54,481 nt of DNA from CAZTTG01 sp964615935 (GCA_964615935.1 CAZTTG010000040.1:1-54481), one strand, 5' to 3'. Counted from the stretch's first letter, positions 8,362 through 17,139 are shown. Notes: generated from the letters alone by a model not told the origin. Made by a program: numbers and translations.

Positions 8362-11300
8362 GCACTCCCGACACCGGCTTCGGCGACGTCATGGTACTCG
8401 GCGGCGGCATCAGCGGCATCCAGGCCGCGCTGGACCTCGCCACCTCGGGCTACAGGGTCTACCTGGTCGAGAAGGCGCCGACCATCGGCGGGAAGATGGC
8501 CCAGCTCGACAAGACCTTCCCCACCAACGACTGCTCGATGTGCATCGAGTCGCCCAAGTTCATCGAGTGCGACCGACACCCCAACATCGACATCCTGACC
8601 TACACCGAGGTCGAGAAGGTCGAGGGCCAGGCCGGCGACTTCGAGGTCACCCTGACCCGCAAGCCCCGGTACGTGAAGGAGGACCTCTGCACCGGCTGCA
8701 CGGTCTGCGCCGAGTACTGCCCGATCCCGATCCCCGATCCCTTCAACCAGGAGCTTTCCGACAACAAGGCCATCCACATCTACTTCTCCCAGGCCGTGCC
8801 GCTGGTCCCCTACATCGATGACCGGTGCCGCTTCCTGGATGACGAGAAGTGCACCATCTGCGAGAGCGTCTGCAAGAACCAGGCCATCGACCTGCACCAG
8901 AAAGCGCGGCAGCAGGTCATCCAGGTCGGCGCCATCGTCCTGTCTCCCGGCTACGGGGCCTTCGATCCCCTGCCGCGGGGCGACTACGGCTACGGGACGA
9001 TCCCCAACGTGGTGACCAGCCTCGACTTCGAGCGGCTGCTGTGCGCCACCGGCCCGCACGAGGGCGAGATCCTGCGCCCCTCCGACCACGAACACCCGCA
9101 CAAGATCGCCTGGATCCACTGCGTCGGCTCCCGGCAGGTGCTCGAGGGCGGCCACGGCTACTGCTCCTCGGTCTGCTGCTCCTACGTCCAGAAGCAGGTG
9201 ATCCTGACCAAGGACCACGACGCCGACACCGAGGCGGTGATCTTCCACAACGACATCCGCTCCTTCGGCAAGGACTTCGAGCGCTTCTACCGCCGGGCGG
9301 AGAACCTCCCCGGGGTGCGCTTCATCCGCAGCTACGTGGAGATCGGCCGGGAGATCCCGGAGACGAGGAACGTCACGATCCGCTACTCCACGGCCTCGGA
9401 GGGCGTGAAGGAGGAGGAGTTCGACCTGGTGGTCCTGGGCGTGGGCCTGGCTCCGCCGGAGAAGGCCCAGCACCTCGCCGAGCAGTTCGGCATCGAGCTG
9501 GACGAGCACGGCTTCTGCCGGACCAATCCGGTCAACCCCATGGAGACCACCCGGCCCGGCGTCTTCGTCAGCGGCGCCTTCGTGGGGCCCATGGACATCC
9601 CCGAATCGGTGCAGAGCGCCAGCGGCGCCACCGCCCTGGCGGGAGCGCTGCTGAAGTCCCGGCGCGGCAAGCTGGACCGGGAGCGCGTCTACCCCGAGGA
9701 GCGCGACACCAGCGAGGAGGAGGTCCGGGTGGGCGTCTTCGCCTGCCACTGCGGCGCCAACATCGGTCGGGTGGTGGACGTGCCCTCGGTGGTGGAGTAC
9801 TCCAAGACCCTGGAGCACGTCGCCCACGCCGAGGAGGGGCTCTTCATCTGCTCCACCGACGCCGCCGAGCAGATCGCCAACACCATCCGGGAGAAGGGGC
9901 TCAACCGCGTGGTGGTGGCCGCCTGCACCCCCCGGACCCACGAGCCGCTCTTCCGCGACACCCTGCGCGAGGGCGGCATCAACCAGTACTTCTTCGACAT
10001 GGCCAACATCCGGGAGCACTGCTCCTGGGTGCACTCCAAGCAGAAGGAGGAGGCCACCCGCAAGGCCAAGGACATCGTCCGCATGTCGGTGGCCCGCACC
10101 ATCGGCCTGGAGCCCCTCGAGGAGTTCGAGCTGCCGGTCAACAAGGCGGCGCTGGTGGTCGGCGGCGGCGTGGCCGGGATGAGCGGCGCCCTGGGTCTGG
10201 CCAACCAGGGCTTCGAGGTCCACCTGGTGGAGCGGGAGAAGGAGCTGGGCGGCCTGGCGCGGCGGATCCACGCCACCATCGAGGGGCTGGACGTCCAGGC
10301 CTGGCTGAAGGGCCTGATCCGCCAGGTCTACCAGCACCCCCTGATCCGCGTGTACCACGCAGCGACCATCCCGGACGCCTCGGGCTACGTGGGCAGCTTC
10401 GTCACCACGGTGGAGTCGGAGGGTCGGGTCGAGACGATCCACCACGGCGCCATCCTCCTCGCCACCGGGGCCGACGAGCACCGGCCGACCGAGTACCTCT
10501 ACGGCGAGGACGAGCGGGTGATGACCCAACTCGAGCTGGAGGATCGGATCGCGGCGGCGGAGGACGACGAGGGGCTCGCCCAGGCCAGGAGCCTGGCGAT
10601 GATCCAGTGCGTGGGCTGCCGGCAAGAGGGGCGGGACTACTGCTCCCGCGTCTGCTGCAGCGAGGCGGTCAAGAACGCCCTGGCCCTCAAGGCGCGGCGC
10701 CCCGAGATGGACGTCTGGATCCTGTACCGGGACATGCGCACCTACGGCTTCAAGGAGGACCACTACCTCGAGGCGGCCGAGAAGGGCGTGCGCTTCGTCC
10801 GCTGGGAGCCATCCGGCCGACCCGAGGTGGAGGCCGCCAAGGACGAGGAGGGCAAGGCCGTCCTTCGGATCACCGTGCCCGACGCCATCCTGGGCCAGAA
10901 CCTCGCCATCGAGGCCGACCTCCTGGCCCTCTCGGCCGCCGTGGTCCCCTCGGCGGGCAACCCGGAGATCGCGCGGCTCTTCAAGGTGCCCACCAACCCC
11001 GACGGCTTCTTCCAGGAGGCCCACGTGAAGCTGCGGCCGGTGGACTTCGCCGCCGACGGCGTCTTCCTGTGCGGGGCCAACCACTATCCCAAGCACCTCT
11101 CGGAGACGATCAGCCAGGCCTACGGCGCGGCCGGACGGGCGGTGACGCTCCTCTCCCACGAGACCGTGACCGCCTCGGGCGCCGTCTGCGCGGTGGAGGA
11201 GAGCGACTGCGTGTCCTGCGGGGCGTGCATCAGCGCCTGCACCTACGGCGCGATCCACTGGCGCGAGACGCCCGCTGGCCCAAAGGCCAGCGTCAACCCC

Positions 11301-11471
11301 GCCCTGTGCAAGGGCGACGGCCTCTGCTGCGCCAAGTGCCCCACCGACGCCGTCGTCCTGAAGCACTTCACCAACGAAGAGGTCTTCAACCAGATCGACG
11401 CGGCCCTCTCGGACTCGTGGAGCTCCGGGTGCGGGGAGTGCCGCGACGAGCTACAGGAGGTAGGAACATGA
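8358..11471 (+). CDS. bamE: HdrA-like flavoprotein, electron-bifurcating subunit BamE
   Basis: 1037 residues, built from two HdrA-type halves. Half one has an FAD/Rossmann site (VLGGGISGIQAALDLA, residues ~13-28), the HdrA Cys region TNDCSMCIESPKF, ferredoxin motifs CTGCTVCAEYC and CTICESVC, and HCVGSRQ. Half two begins near residue 450 (GVFACHCGANIGRVVDV), with a second FAD site (VVGGGVAGMSGALGLA), QCVGCRQ and CSRVCCSE. It ends in a two-cluster ferredoxin (CVSCGACISAC, then CAKCPTDAV). HdrA flavins are the known bifurcation sites in methanogens, and BamE is proposed to do the same for benzoyl-CoA reduction. Starts at ATG 8358 within the bamD stop; its own stop overlaps bamF. Confidence 0.88.
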   Translation: MSTPDTGFGDVMVLGGGISGIQAALDLATSGYRVYLVEKAPTIGGKMAQLDKTFPTNDCSMCIESPKFIECDRHPNIDILTYTEVEKVEGQAGDFEVTLTRKPRYVKEDLCTGCTVCAEYCPIPIPDPFNQELSDNKAIHIYFSQAVPLVPYIDDRCRFLDDEKCTICESVCKNQAIDLHQKARQQVIQVGAIVLSPGYGAFDPLPRGDYGYGTIPNVVTSLDFERLLCATGPHEGEILRPSDHEHPHKIAWIHCVGSRQVLEGGHGYCSSVCCSYVQKQVILTKDHDADTEAVIFHNDIRSFGKDFERFYRRAENLPGVRFIRSYVEIGREIPETRNVTIRYSTASEGVKEEEFDLVVLGVGLAPPEKAQHLAEQFGIELDEHGFCRTNPVNPMETTRPGVFVSGAFVGPMDIPESVQSASGATALAGALLKSRRGKLDRERVYPEERDTSEEEVRVGVFACHCGANIGRVVDVPSVVEYSKTLEHVAHAEEGLFICSTDAAEQIANTIREKGLNRVVVAACTPRTHEPLFRDTLREGGINQYFFDMANIREHCSWVHSKQKEEATRKAKDIVRMSVARTIGLEPLEEFELPVNKAALVVGGGVAGMSGALGLANQGFEVHLVEREKELGGLARRIHATIEGLDVQAWLKGLIRQVYQHPLIRVYHAATIPDASGYVGSFVTTVESEGRVETIHHGAILLATGADEHRPTEYLYGEDERVMTQLELEDRIAAAEDDEGLAQARSLAMIQCVGCRQEGRDYCSRVCCSEAVKNALALKARRPEMDVWILYRDMRTYGFKEDHYLEAAEKGVRFVRWEPSGRPEVEAAKDEEGKAVLRITVPDAILGQNLAIEADLLALSAAVVPSAGNPEIARLFKVPTNPDGFFQEAHVKLRPVDFAADGVFLCGANHYPKHLSETISQAYGAAGRAVTLLSHETVTASGAVCAVEESDCVSCGACISACTYGAIHWRETPAGPKASVNPALCKGDGLCCAKCPTDAVVLKHFTNEEVFNQIDAALSDSWSSGCGECRDELQEVGT

Positions 11472-12241
11472 CCGGACTCGGGCACACGCCGAGGATCGTC
11501 GCATTCCTCTGCAACTGGTGAGCATACTCCGCTGCGGATCTGTCTGGAGTTACCAGACAAAGCTATGCACCGGAGATTCGGATCATCCGCCTGATGTGCA
11601 CGGGTCGGGTGGACCTGGCCTTCGTGCTCCGCGCCCTCCAGAAGGGCGCCGACGGGGTGATCATCGGCGGCTGCTGGCCGGGCGAGTGCCACTACGTGAC
11701 CGAGGGCAACTACGACGCCCTGGGGAACATGTACGTGTGTAAGAAGCTCCTGAAGCAGATCGGGGTGGACCCCGAGCGCGTGCGGCTGGAGTGGATCGCC
11801 GCCTCCGAGGGCACCCGCTTCGCCGAGGTCATGAGCGACTTCGTCGAGAAGCTGCGGGAGCTCGGACCCCTCGGCCGGGAGGGGGGGGGCGAGGGAATCG
11901 AGGCCCGCGACCTGCAGCTCAAGCTCGACTCCCTGAGCCAGCTGGTCCCCTACCTGAAGCTGGTGGAGCGCGAGAAGCTGCGGGTCCCGGTCAAGACGGA
12001 GGAGGCCTACAAGGAGTTCTACGAGAGCGAGGAGGTGGACCGGCTGTTCCAGGACCTCTTCGCCGAGAAGCTGACCATCAGCCAGATCGCGACGCTGCTG
12101 CGGGAAGGTCCCCTCACCACCGGGGAGATCTCCGAGCGGCTGGGTCTGAATCCGTCCGAGGTCTCGAGGCGCATGAACGACTCCTCCCGTCAGGGCCTGG
12201 TCCGGTACGACCTGGATCGGCATTGCTACGCCCTGGCCTGA
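11468..12241 (+). CDS. bamF: MvhD-like selenoprotein BamF (UGA 11519-11521 read as Sec18)
   Basis: The frame from ATG 11468 to TGA 12239-12241 contains one internal TGA, codon 18. The 17 codons before it (ending FLCNW) and the codons after it (AYSAADLSGV) match, without a break, the start of MvhD-type hydrogenase delta subunits, which have a Cys at this point. I therefore call a 257-residue selenoprotein, with Cys15, Sec18, Cys44, Cys69 and Cys74 as candidate [2Fe-2S] ligands. MvhD passes electrons to HdrA. Known BamF proteins are MvhD-like and, as I recall, can hold Sec. Residues ~185-257 add a winged-helix-like domain (LTTGEISERLGLNPSEVSRR) absent from the short MvhD. The start overlaps bamE in ATGA. 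Confidence 0.88.
11519..11568 (+). promoter_or_regulatory. SECIS-like hairpin after the bamF UGA codon
   Basis: Directly after the UGA, GCATA (11522-11526) can pair with TATGC (11564-11568). A 7-bp apical stem, TGTCTGG (11541-11547) with CCAGACA (11553-11559), closes the 5-base loop AGTTA. The apical stem starts 19 bases after the UGA, inside the range used by bacterial SelB. Of the 20 codons after UGA, 11 end in A or T, against 1 of the next 40, as expected if RNA structure constrains this stretch. Confidence 0.75.
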
Positions 12242-12273
12242 TCGAAGCAGACAGCGGATTGGGAAGACCGGCA

Positions 12274-12726
12274 ATGGATCAAGATCGAGTCGATCAGATC
12301 ATCGACGAGCACCGAGGCGAGCCCAGCTCCCTGATTCAGGTGCTGCTGGAGATACAGAACGAGAGTCACTGGCTGCCCAAGCAGGCTCTGGATCGGATAA
12401 GCGAACGGCTGGAGGTTCCACTCGCCCGGGTCCAGCACATCGCCACGTTCTACAAGGCATTCAGCCTGGTTCCCAAGGGTCGCCACCGGGTCCACGTCTG
12501 CATGGGGACGGCCTGTCACGTTCGCGGCGCGCCGCGCGTCCTGGAGAAGGTGAGCGTACTGACCGGGATCCAGCCGGGTGAAACGGACCTCGAGTTGAAG
12601 TTCAGCCTGGAGACCGTCAACTGTCTCGGCTGCTGTGCTCTGGGCCCGGTGATGGAAATCGACGGGAACACGCACGGCCGGCTCTCGACTGCCGAGACGG
12701 CCGACGTGCTGTCGACCTATGGATAG
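12274..12726 (+). CDS. bamG: NuoE-like [2Fe-2S] subunit BamG
   Basis: 150 residues. An N-terminal helical part is followed by a thioredoxin-like [2Fe-2S] domain with Cys ligands in CMGTACHVRG and CLGCCALGP. This is the NuoE/HoxE fold (24-kDa subunit). With BamH and BamI it would form an NADH-linked electron-entry module of the benzoyl-CoA reductase complex. A 32-base gap separates it from bamF, the longest gap in the operon, with GGGAAG as the probable SD. Codon use changes here: 15 of the first 50 codons end in A or T, compared with 1 of the first 50 of bamD. Confidence 0.9.
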   Translation: MDQDRVDQIIDEHRGEPSSLIQVLLEIQNESHWLPKQALDRISERLEVPLARVQHIATFYKAFSLVPKGRHRVHVCMGTACHVRGAPRVLEKVSVLTGIQPGETDLELKFSLETVNCLGCCALGPVMEIDGNTHGRLSTAETADVLSTYG

Positions 12727-12736
12727 GGGGCTCGTG

Positions 12737-14665
12737 ATGGCGCGGATCGACTCGCTCGAACAGCTCGCTGAGGCCCGACGGAGAGTCCTGTCCGGAAGGG
12801 ACCCCGGCCAGCCCCGGATCACTGTGTGCGCCGGCACGGGTTGTCTGGCCACCGGCGCGAGTCGAGTCGTGGCCGCCTTCAGGTCGGAGACCGAGAAGCA
12901 GGGCCTGGACGCAGCGATCGAGACCCGGGGAACCGGTTGCCACGGCTTCTGCGAGAGAGGCCCGATCGTCGTCATCGATCCGGAGGAGACCTGCTACCTC
13001 CAGGTGACGCCGGAGGACATTCCCGAGATCATCTCCGAGACCATGAAGGAGAAGAGGGTCGTCGATCGCCTCCTGTACGTCGACCCGGCCACGGGCGAGA
13101 AGGTGGTCAGGGAATCCGACATCCCCTTCTACAAGCACCAGAAGCGGGTCGTTTTCGGCCCCAACAGGTCGATCGACCCCACCAGCGTGGAGGACTTCCT
13201 GGCCATCGGCGGCTACGAGGCCCTGGCCAAGGCGCTCTCCGAGATGACCCCAGAGCAGGTCATCGAAGAGGTGAAGGCGGCGAAGCTGAGGGGCCGCGGT
13301 GGAGCCGGCTTCCCCACGGGAGTGAAGTGGGAAGCTGCGCGCAACGCCGAAGGAGAGCCCAAGTACGTCGTCGTCAATTGCGATGAGGGAGACCCGGGGG
13401 CCTACATGGACCGGTCCCTCATGGAGGGCAATCCTTTCTGCGTGCTCGAGGGCCTGATGATCGGGGCCTATGCCATCGGCGCTCACGAGGGCTACATCTA
13501 CGTTCGCCAGGAGTACTCCCTGGCGGTGGAGAACGTGGGGATCGCGATCGAACGAGCCCGGGAGCACGGCTTCCTGGGAAGGGACATCCTCGGTTCCGGA
13601 TTCGACTTCGACGTCAAGGTCCATCGGGGGGCCGGAGCCTTCGTCTGCGGCGAGGAGACGGCGCTGCTGCTCTCCCTGGAGGGTCGGCCGGGCGAGCCGA
13701 AGACCAGGCCACCCTATCCCGCGGTGAGGGGTCTCTGGGGCAAGCCGACGAACATCAACAACGTGGAGACCTGGGCCACCGTTCCCTCGATCATCACGCA
13801 GGGGGCCGATGCCTACGCCTCCACCGGAACCGAGGGGAGCAAGGGGACCAAGATCTTCTCCCTGGTCGGCAAGATCACCAATACCGGCCTCGTCGAGGTC
13901 CCGATGGGCATCACCCTGAGGGAGATCGTGTACGAGATCGGCGGCGGCATCCCTGGAGGGAAGAAGTTCAAGGCGGTGCAGACCGGGGGGCCGTCCGGCG
14001 GGTGCATCCCCGAGGATCGACTGGATCTGACGGTCGATTTCGATGAGCTCACCAAGGCCGGCTCGATGATGGGTTCCGGAGGGATGATCGTGATGGATGA
14101 AGATACCTGCATGGTCGACGTGGCCAGGTACTTCATCGACTTCCTCACCGATGAATCCTGCGGCAAGTGCGTTCCCTGTCGCGAGGGCCTGCGCAAGATG
14201 CACGGGATCCTGACGAGGATCACCGAAGGAAGGGGAAGGGAGGACGACCTCGAGCGCCTGCAGGAGCTGTCCGAGTTGGCCCAGGAGACCTCGCTGTGCG
14301 CCCTGGGTCGGACGGCCCCCAATCCGTTCCTGAGCACGTTCCGCTACTTCAGGGACGAGTACGAGGCGCACATCAAGGACAAGCGCTGCCCGGCCCTGTC
14401 CTGCAAGGGGCTGATCTCGCACTACATCGACCCGGCGAAGTGCCAGGCCTGCTTGATCTGTCTCAGGGAATGCACTCAGGATGCCATCGACGGCGGCAAG
14501 AAGAAGATCCACTTCATCATCCAGGAGAAGTGCAACAACTGCGGCACCTGCCTCGAGGTCTGCCCCTCTCACTTCGATGCGGTGAGGAAGCTGTCCGGCG
14601 AGCCGGTTCCGCCTCCCATCCCCGAAGAGGAGAGGGTAGTCGTCAGGAAGAAGAAGAAGGTATGA
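12737..14665 (+). CDS. bamH: NuoF-like NADH/FMN subunit BamH
   Basis: 642 residues from ATG 12737, which has AGGGGG six bases upstream; an earlier in-frame ATG at 12719 lacks an SD and overlaps bamG. Domain order: [2Fe-2S] thioredoxin-like (CAGTGCLATGAS, GTGCHGFCE), NuoF core with the NADH/FMN glycine motif RGRGGAGFPTG and CGEETALLLSLEGRPG, SLBB region, [4Fe-4S] site ESCGKCVPCREG, and a C-terminal two-cluster ferredoxin (CQACLICLREC, CNNCGTCLEVC). It is the likely NAD(H)-reacting subunit of the Bam complex. The same layout occurs in HndC and HydB hydrogenase subunits; the operon decides for BamH. The stop overlaps bamI in ATGA. Confidence 0.9.
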   Translation: MARIDSLEQLAEARRRVLSGRDPGQPRITVCAGTGCLATGASRVVAAFRSETEKQGLDAAIETRGTGCHGFCERGPIVVIDPEETCYLQVTPEDIPEIISETMKEKRVVDRLLYVDPATGEKVVRESDIPFYKHQKRVVFGPNRSIDPTSVEDFLAIGGYEALAKALSEMTPEQVIEEVKAAKLRGRGGAGFPTGVKWEAARNAEGEPKYVVVNCDEGDPGAYMDRSLMEGNPFCVLEGLMIGAYAIGAHEGYIYVRQEYSLAVENVGIAIERAREHGFLGRDILGSGFDFDVKVHRGAGAFVCGEETALLLSLEGRPGEPKTRPPYPAVRGLWGKPTNINNVETWATVPSIITQGADAYASTGTEGSKGTKIFSLVGKITNTGLVEVPMGITLREIVYEIGGGIPGGKKFKAVQTGGPSGGCIPEDRLDLTVDFDELTKAGSMMGSGGMIVMDEDTCMVDVARYFIDFLTDESCGKCVPCREGLRKMHGILTRITEGRGREDDLERLQELSELAQETSLCALGRTAPNPFLSTFRYFRDEYEAHIKDKRCPALSCKGLISHYIDPAKCQACLICLRECTQDAIDGGKKKIHFIIQEKCNNCGTCLEVCPSHFDAVRKLSGEPVPPPIPEEERVVVRKKKKV

Positions 14666-15249
14666 GCGAGATCCTCCTTCGGATCGACGGTAGGGAAGTC
14701 AAGGCCACTGAGGGGATGACCTTGCTGGAGGCGGCCCAGAGCGCGGGCATCTCCATACCCACGCTCTGTCACCACGAGAAGCTGGAGCCCTTCGGGGCCT
14801 GCCGGATGTGTATCGTGGAGGTGGAAGGCGGCGGCGGGGCGAAGCTCATCGCCTCCTGCGTTGCCCCGGCGGAGGGGGACTGCGTGGTCGCAACCCGATC
14901 CGAGAAGATCGACCGGTTTCGCAAGACGCTCCTCGAGCTGCAGTTGTCCCACGCTCCGCACGCCCCGCAACTGCAGGAGATGGCGAAGGAGTACGGGGCC
15001 GAGGCGGACCGCTTCGAGGCGGAGGCCTCCTTCTGCATCCACTGCGGCCTGTGCGTCCGCTACTGCGCCGAGGTGAAGCAGAAGCACGCGGTCGGGTTCA
15101 TCGACCGCGGAGTCCGCAAGGAGATCAGCTTCCTCCCCGAGATCGCCACGGTGGAGTGCGAGGGCTGCAAGGAGTGCTTCCCGCTCTGCCCGACCTCCTA
15201 CCTGCAGGCGGCCTGGGTGCTGGTCGAGGCCCTCGCGCCGCGCCGCTGA
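14662..15249 (+). CDS. bamI: NuoG N-terminal-like iron-sulfur subunit BamI
   Basis: 195 residues, equal to only the N-terminal electron-relay part of NuoG. A plant-type [2Fe-2S] ferredoxin is seen at residues ~1-75 (TLCHHEKLEPFGACRMC, then IASC). After it come ferredoxin-like clusters CIHCGLCVRYC and CEGCKECFPLC. The molybdopterin-like domain of full-length NuoG is missing, as in HydA/HoxU-type small subunits and known BamI. It is expected to transfer electrons between BamH and the Hdr-like core. It ends the operon; codon use returns to strongly GC-ending in its second half. Confidence 0.88.
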   Translation: MSEILLRIDGREVKATEGMTLLEAAQSAGISIPTLCHHEKLEPFGACRMCIVEVEGGGGAKLIASCVAPAEGDCVVATRSEKIDRFRKTLLELQLSHAPHAPQLQEMAKEYGAEADRFEAEASFCIHCGLCVRYCAEVKQKHAVGFIDRGVRKEISFLPEIATVECEGCKECFPLCPTSYLQAAWVLVEALAPRR

Positions 15250-15282
15250 TCCGGCGAGCGCGCTGGCCCGCCCGTCGACCGC

Positions 15283-15402
15283 TCAGCCGCCCGGTCGCGG
15301 GTGAGGCATGTCCCCCTGCGGCTCGCCGTTGACCTGGACGCCCGTCGCGGTGACGGCGAGCAGCAGACAGACGAGTGCGAGCGATGAGCGCGCGATGCGC
15401 AT
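15283..15402 (-). CDS. 39-residue secreted peptide
   Basis: A short minus-strand gene of 40 codons. An ideal ribosome site, GGAGG, lies six bases before ATG at 15402. The N-terminus is a classical signal sequence: MRIARSS, a hydrophobic core LALVCLLLAVTATG, then a small polar tail rich in Pro and Gly (GEPQGDMPHPRPGG). Cleavage would leave about 15-18 residues. I know no family for it. It lies alone between bamI, which converges on it, and gdhA on its own strand, about 200 bases upstream of its start. The good SD plus signal peptide makes it more likely real than chance, but it is very short. Confidence 0.5.
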   Translation of the reverse strand: MRIARSSLALVCLLLAVTATGVQVNGEPQGDMPHPRPGG

Positions 15403-15604
15403 GGTCGACCTCCGGGAACGAGCTCGGGATGGCGGTGGTACAGGAAAGCGGCCCCACGGCACCGGAGTCGCGCTCCGGTGACGTGAGGCCGCTGGCTGGG
15501 AGGAGAGACCGCGGCGGCCTCCGCTGAGAGGCGGCCGTGCGGCCGCCGGGGGGAGGCGACCGCTGAAGGCCTCAGCGGTGAGGGATGGGGTAGCCCTCTT
15601 CGGT
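15403..15604. other. Non-coding stretch with two hairpins
   Basis: No convincing gene. Two perfect inverted repeats are present: CACCGGAG-TCGCG-CTCCGGTG at 15460-15480 and ACCGCTGA-AGGCC-TCAGCGGT at 15559-15579. The second lies 25 bases past the gdhA stop on the gdhA-coding strand and may end its transcript, though no T-run follows. Confidence 0.4.
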
Positions 15605-16933
15605 CTAGACCACGCCCTGGGCGGTCATCGCCCGGGCGAGCTTCATGAAGCCGGCGATGTTGGCGCCGATCACCAGGTTGCCGGGCTTGCCGTACTGCTC
15701 GGCGGTCTCGGCGGAGATCTTGTGGATGTTGATCATGATGTCGTGGAGCCTCCGGTCGGTCTCCTCGAAGGTCCAGGACAGGCGCTGGCTGTTCTGGCTC
15801 ATCTCCAGGGCGGAGGTGGCCACGCCGCCGGCGTTGGCCGCCTTGGCCGGGCCGTACATGACGCCGCTGTTGATGAAGTGTTCGGCGGCTTCCGCGCTGG
15901 AGGGCATGTTGGCCCCCTCGGCCACGGCCATCACGCCGTTGTTGACCAGGGTCTGGGCCGCCTGGATGTCGATCTCGTTCTCGGTGGCGCTGGGCAGGGC
16001 GATGTCGCAGGGGACCGTCCAGATCTCGCGCCAGTTGGGGTTGTACTCGGCTGCCGGGTGGGCGTCCAGGTACTCCTTGATGCGGCCGCGCTCGACCTCC
16101 TTGATGCGACGCACGGTGTCCAGGTTGATCCCCTCGGGATCGTGGACGAAGCCGCCGGAGTCGCTGACGGCGATGACCTTGCCGCCCAGCTCCTGGGCCT
16201 TCTGCGTGGCGTAGATGGAGACGTTGCCGGATCCGGAGATGACGACCTTCTTGCCCTCGAAGGAGTCGTTCTTGGTCTTGAGCATCTCGTCGGCGAAGTA
16301 GACCGTGCCGTAGCCGGTGGCCTCGGTGCGAACCAGGCTTCCGCCGTAGTCCAGGCCCTTGCCGGTCAGCACGCCCTCGTAGCGGTTCGTGATCTTCTTG
16401 TACTGGCCGAAGAGGAAGCCGATCTCGCGGCCGCCCACGCCGATGTCACCGGCGGGCACGTCGGTGTCGGCGCCGATGTGGCGGTAGAGCTCGCTCATGA
16501 AGCTCTGGCAGAAGCGCATGACCTCGAGGTCCGACTTGCCCTTGGGGTCGAAGTCGGAGCCGCCCTTGCCGCCGCCGATGGGCAGGCCGGTGAGGGAGTT
16601 CTTGAAGATCTGCTCGAAGCCGAGGAACTTGATGATGCTCAGGTTCACCGAGGGGTGGAAGCGCAGCCCGCCCTTGTAGGGGCCGAGGGCGCTGTTGAAC
16701 TCCACGCGGAAGGCGCGGTTGACCTGAACGGTGCCGTCGTCGTCCACCCACGGCACGCGGAACTGGATGGCGCGCTCGGGCTCGCAGATGCGCTCGAGGA
16801 GCTTGGAGCTGCGGTACTCCGGGTGGCGTTCCATGACGGGCTCCAGCGATTCCAGCACCTCGCCCACCGCCTGATGGAACTCGGGCTGGTGGGGGTCCCG
16901 CTGCTTGGTCTGGGCCATTACGTCGTCAAGCAT
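15605..16933 (-). CDS. gdhA: Glutamate dehydrogenase (NADP-type, hexameric)
   Basis: 442 residues from ATG 16933 (AGGAAG seven bases upstream), matching the ~447-residue GdhA family. A longer reading upstream has no family similarity. Substrate-site lysines appear in GPYKGGLRFHPSVN and GGGKGGSDFDPKGKSD; VPAGDIGVGGREIGFLFGQY and the dinucleotide motif ISGSGNVSIYA follow. The enzyme aminates 2-oxoglutarate with NADPH in ammonium assimilation. The long GdhA form with the GGREIGFLFG signature suggests the biosynthetic NADP type, although cofactor preference cannot be proven by eye. It is divergent from the next gene with a 206-base gap that must carry both promoters; I could not pick convincing boxes. 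Confidence 0.93.
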   Translation of the reverse strand: MLDDVMAQTKQRDPHQPEFHQAVGEVLESLEPVMERHPEYRSSKLLERICEPERAIQFRVPWVDDDGTVQVNRAFRVEFNSALGPYKGGLRFHPSVNLSIIKFLGFEQIFKNSLTGLPIGGGKGGSDFDPKGKSDLEVMRFCQSFMSELYRHIGADTDVPAGDIGVGGREIGFLFGQYKKITNRYEGVLTGKGLDYGGSLVRTEATGYGTVYFADEMLKTKNDSFEGKKVVISGSGNVSIYATQKAQELGGKVIAVSDSGGFVHDPEGINLDTVRRIKEVERGRIKEYLDAHPAAEYNPNWREIWTVPCDIALPSATENEIDIQAAQTLVNNGVMAVAEGANMPSSAEAAEHFINSGVMYGPAKAANAGGVATSALEMSQNSQRLSWTFEETDRRLHDIMINIHKISAETAEQYGKPGNLVIGANIAGFMKLARAMTAQGVV

Positions 16934-17139
16934 TTGCCTACTTCCTACTCCCCATCTGGGGTCTAACGGGTCAAGGGTTGGCTGTGCAGGCGGTCTGGTC
17001 GCATGCGCCCCGTGATTACGGGCAGCACCAAGTATCACAAGCCGCCGGGGAGGTCAATATCCGGGCGGGAGAATGCGCCCCGCGGCAAAACGGAGGATCG
17101 GGCTCCGCCGGTCGAGCCGATTCCCTACCTTGTCCCCGA

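Noticed and set aside
11519..11521. bamF as a nonsense-mutated pseudogene
   Set aside because: The stop is exactly at a known Sec/Cys position, a SECIS-like hairpin follows and the rest of the frame is intact.
11594..12241. A shorter bamF starting at ATG 11594 after the TGA
   Set aside because: It would begin inside the conserved MvhD domain and lose the CNW-Sec segment, although that segment is encoded in frame and overlaps bamE by ATGA.
16934..17038. A longer N-terminus for glutamate dehydrogenase
   Set aside because: The extra 35 codons have no family similarity, and ATG 16933 has its own SD and gives the normal length.
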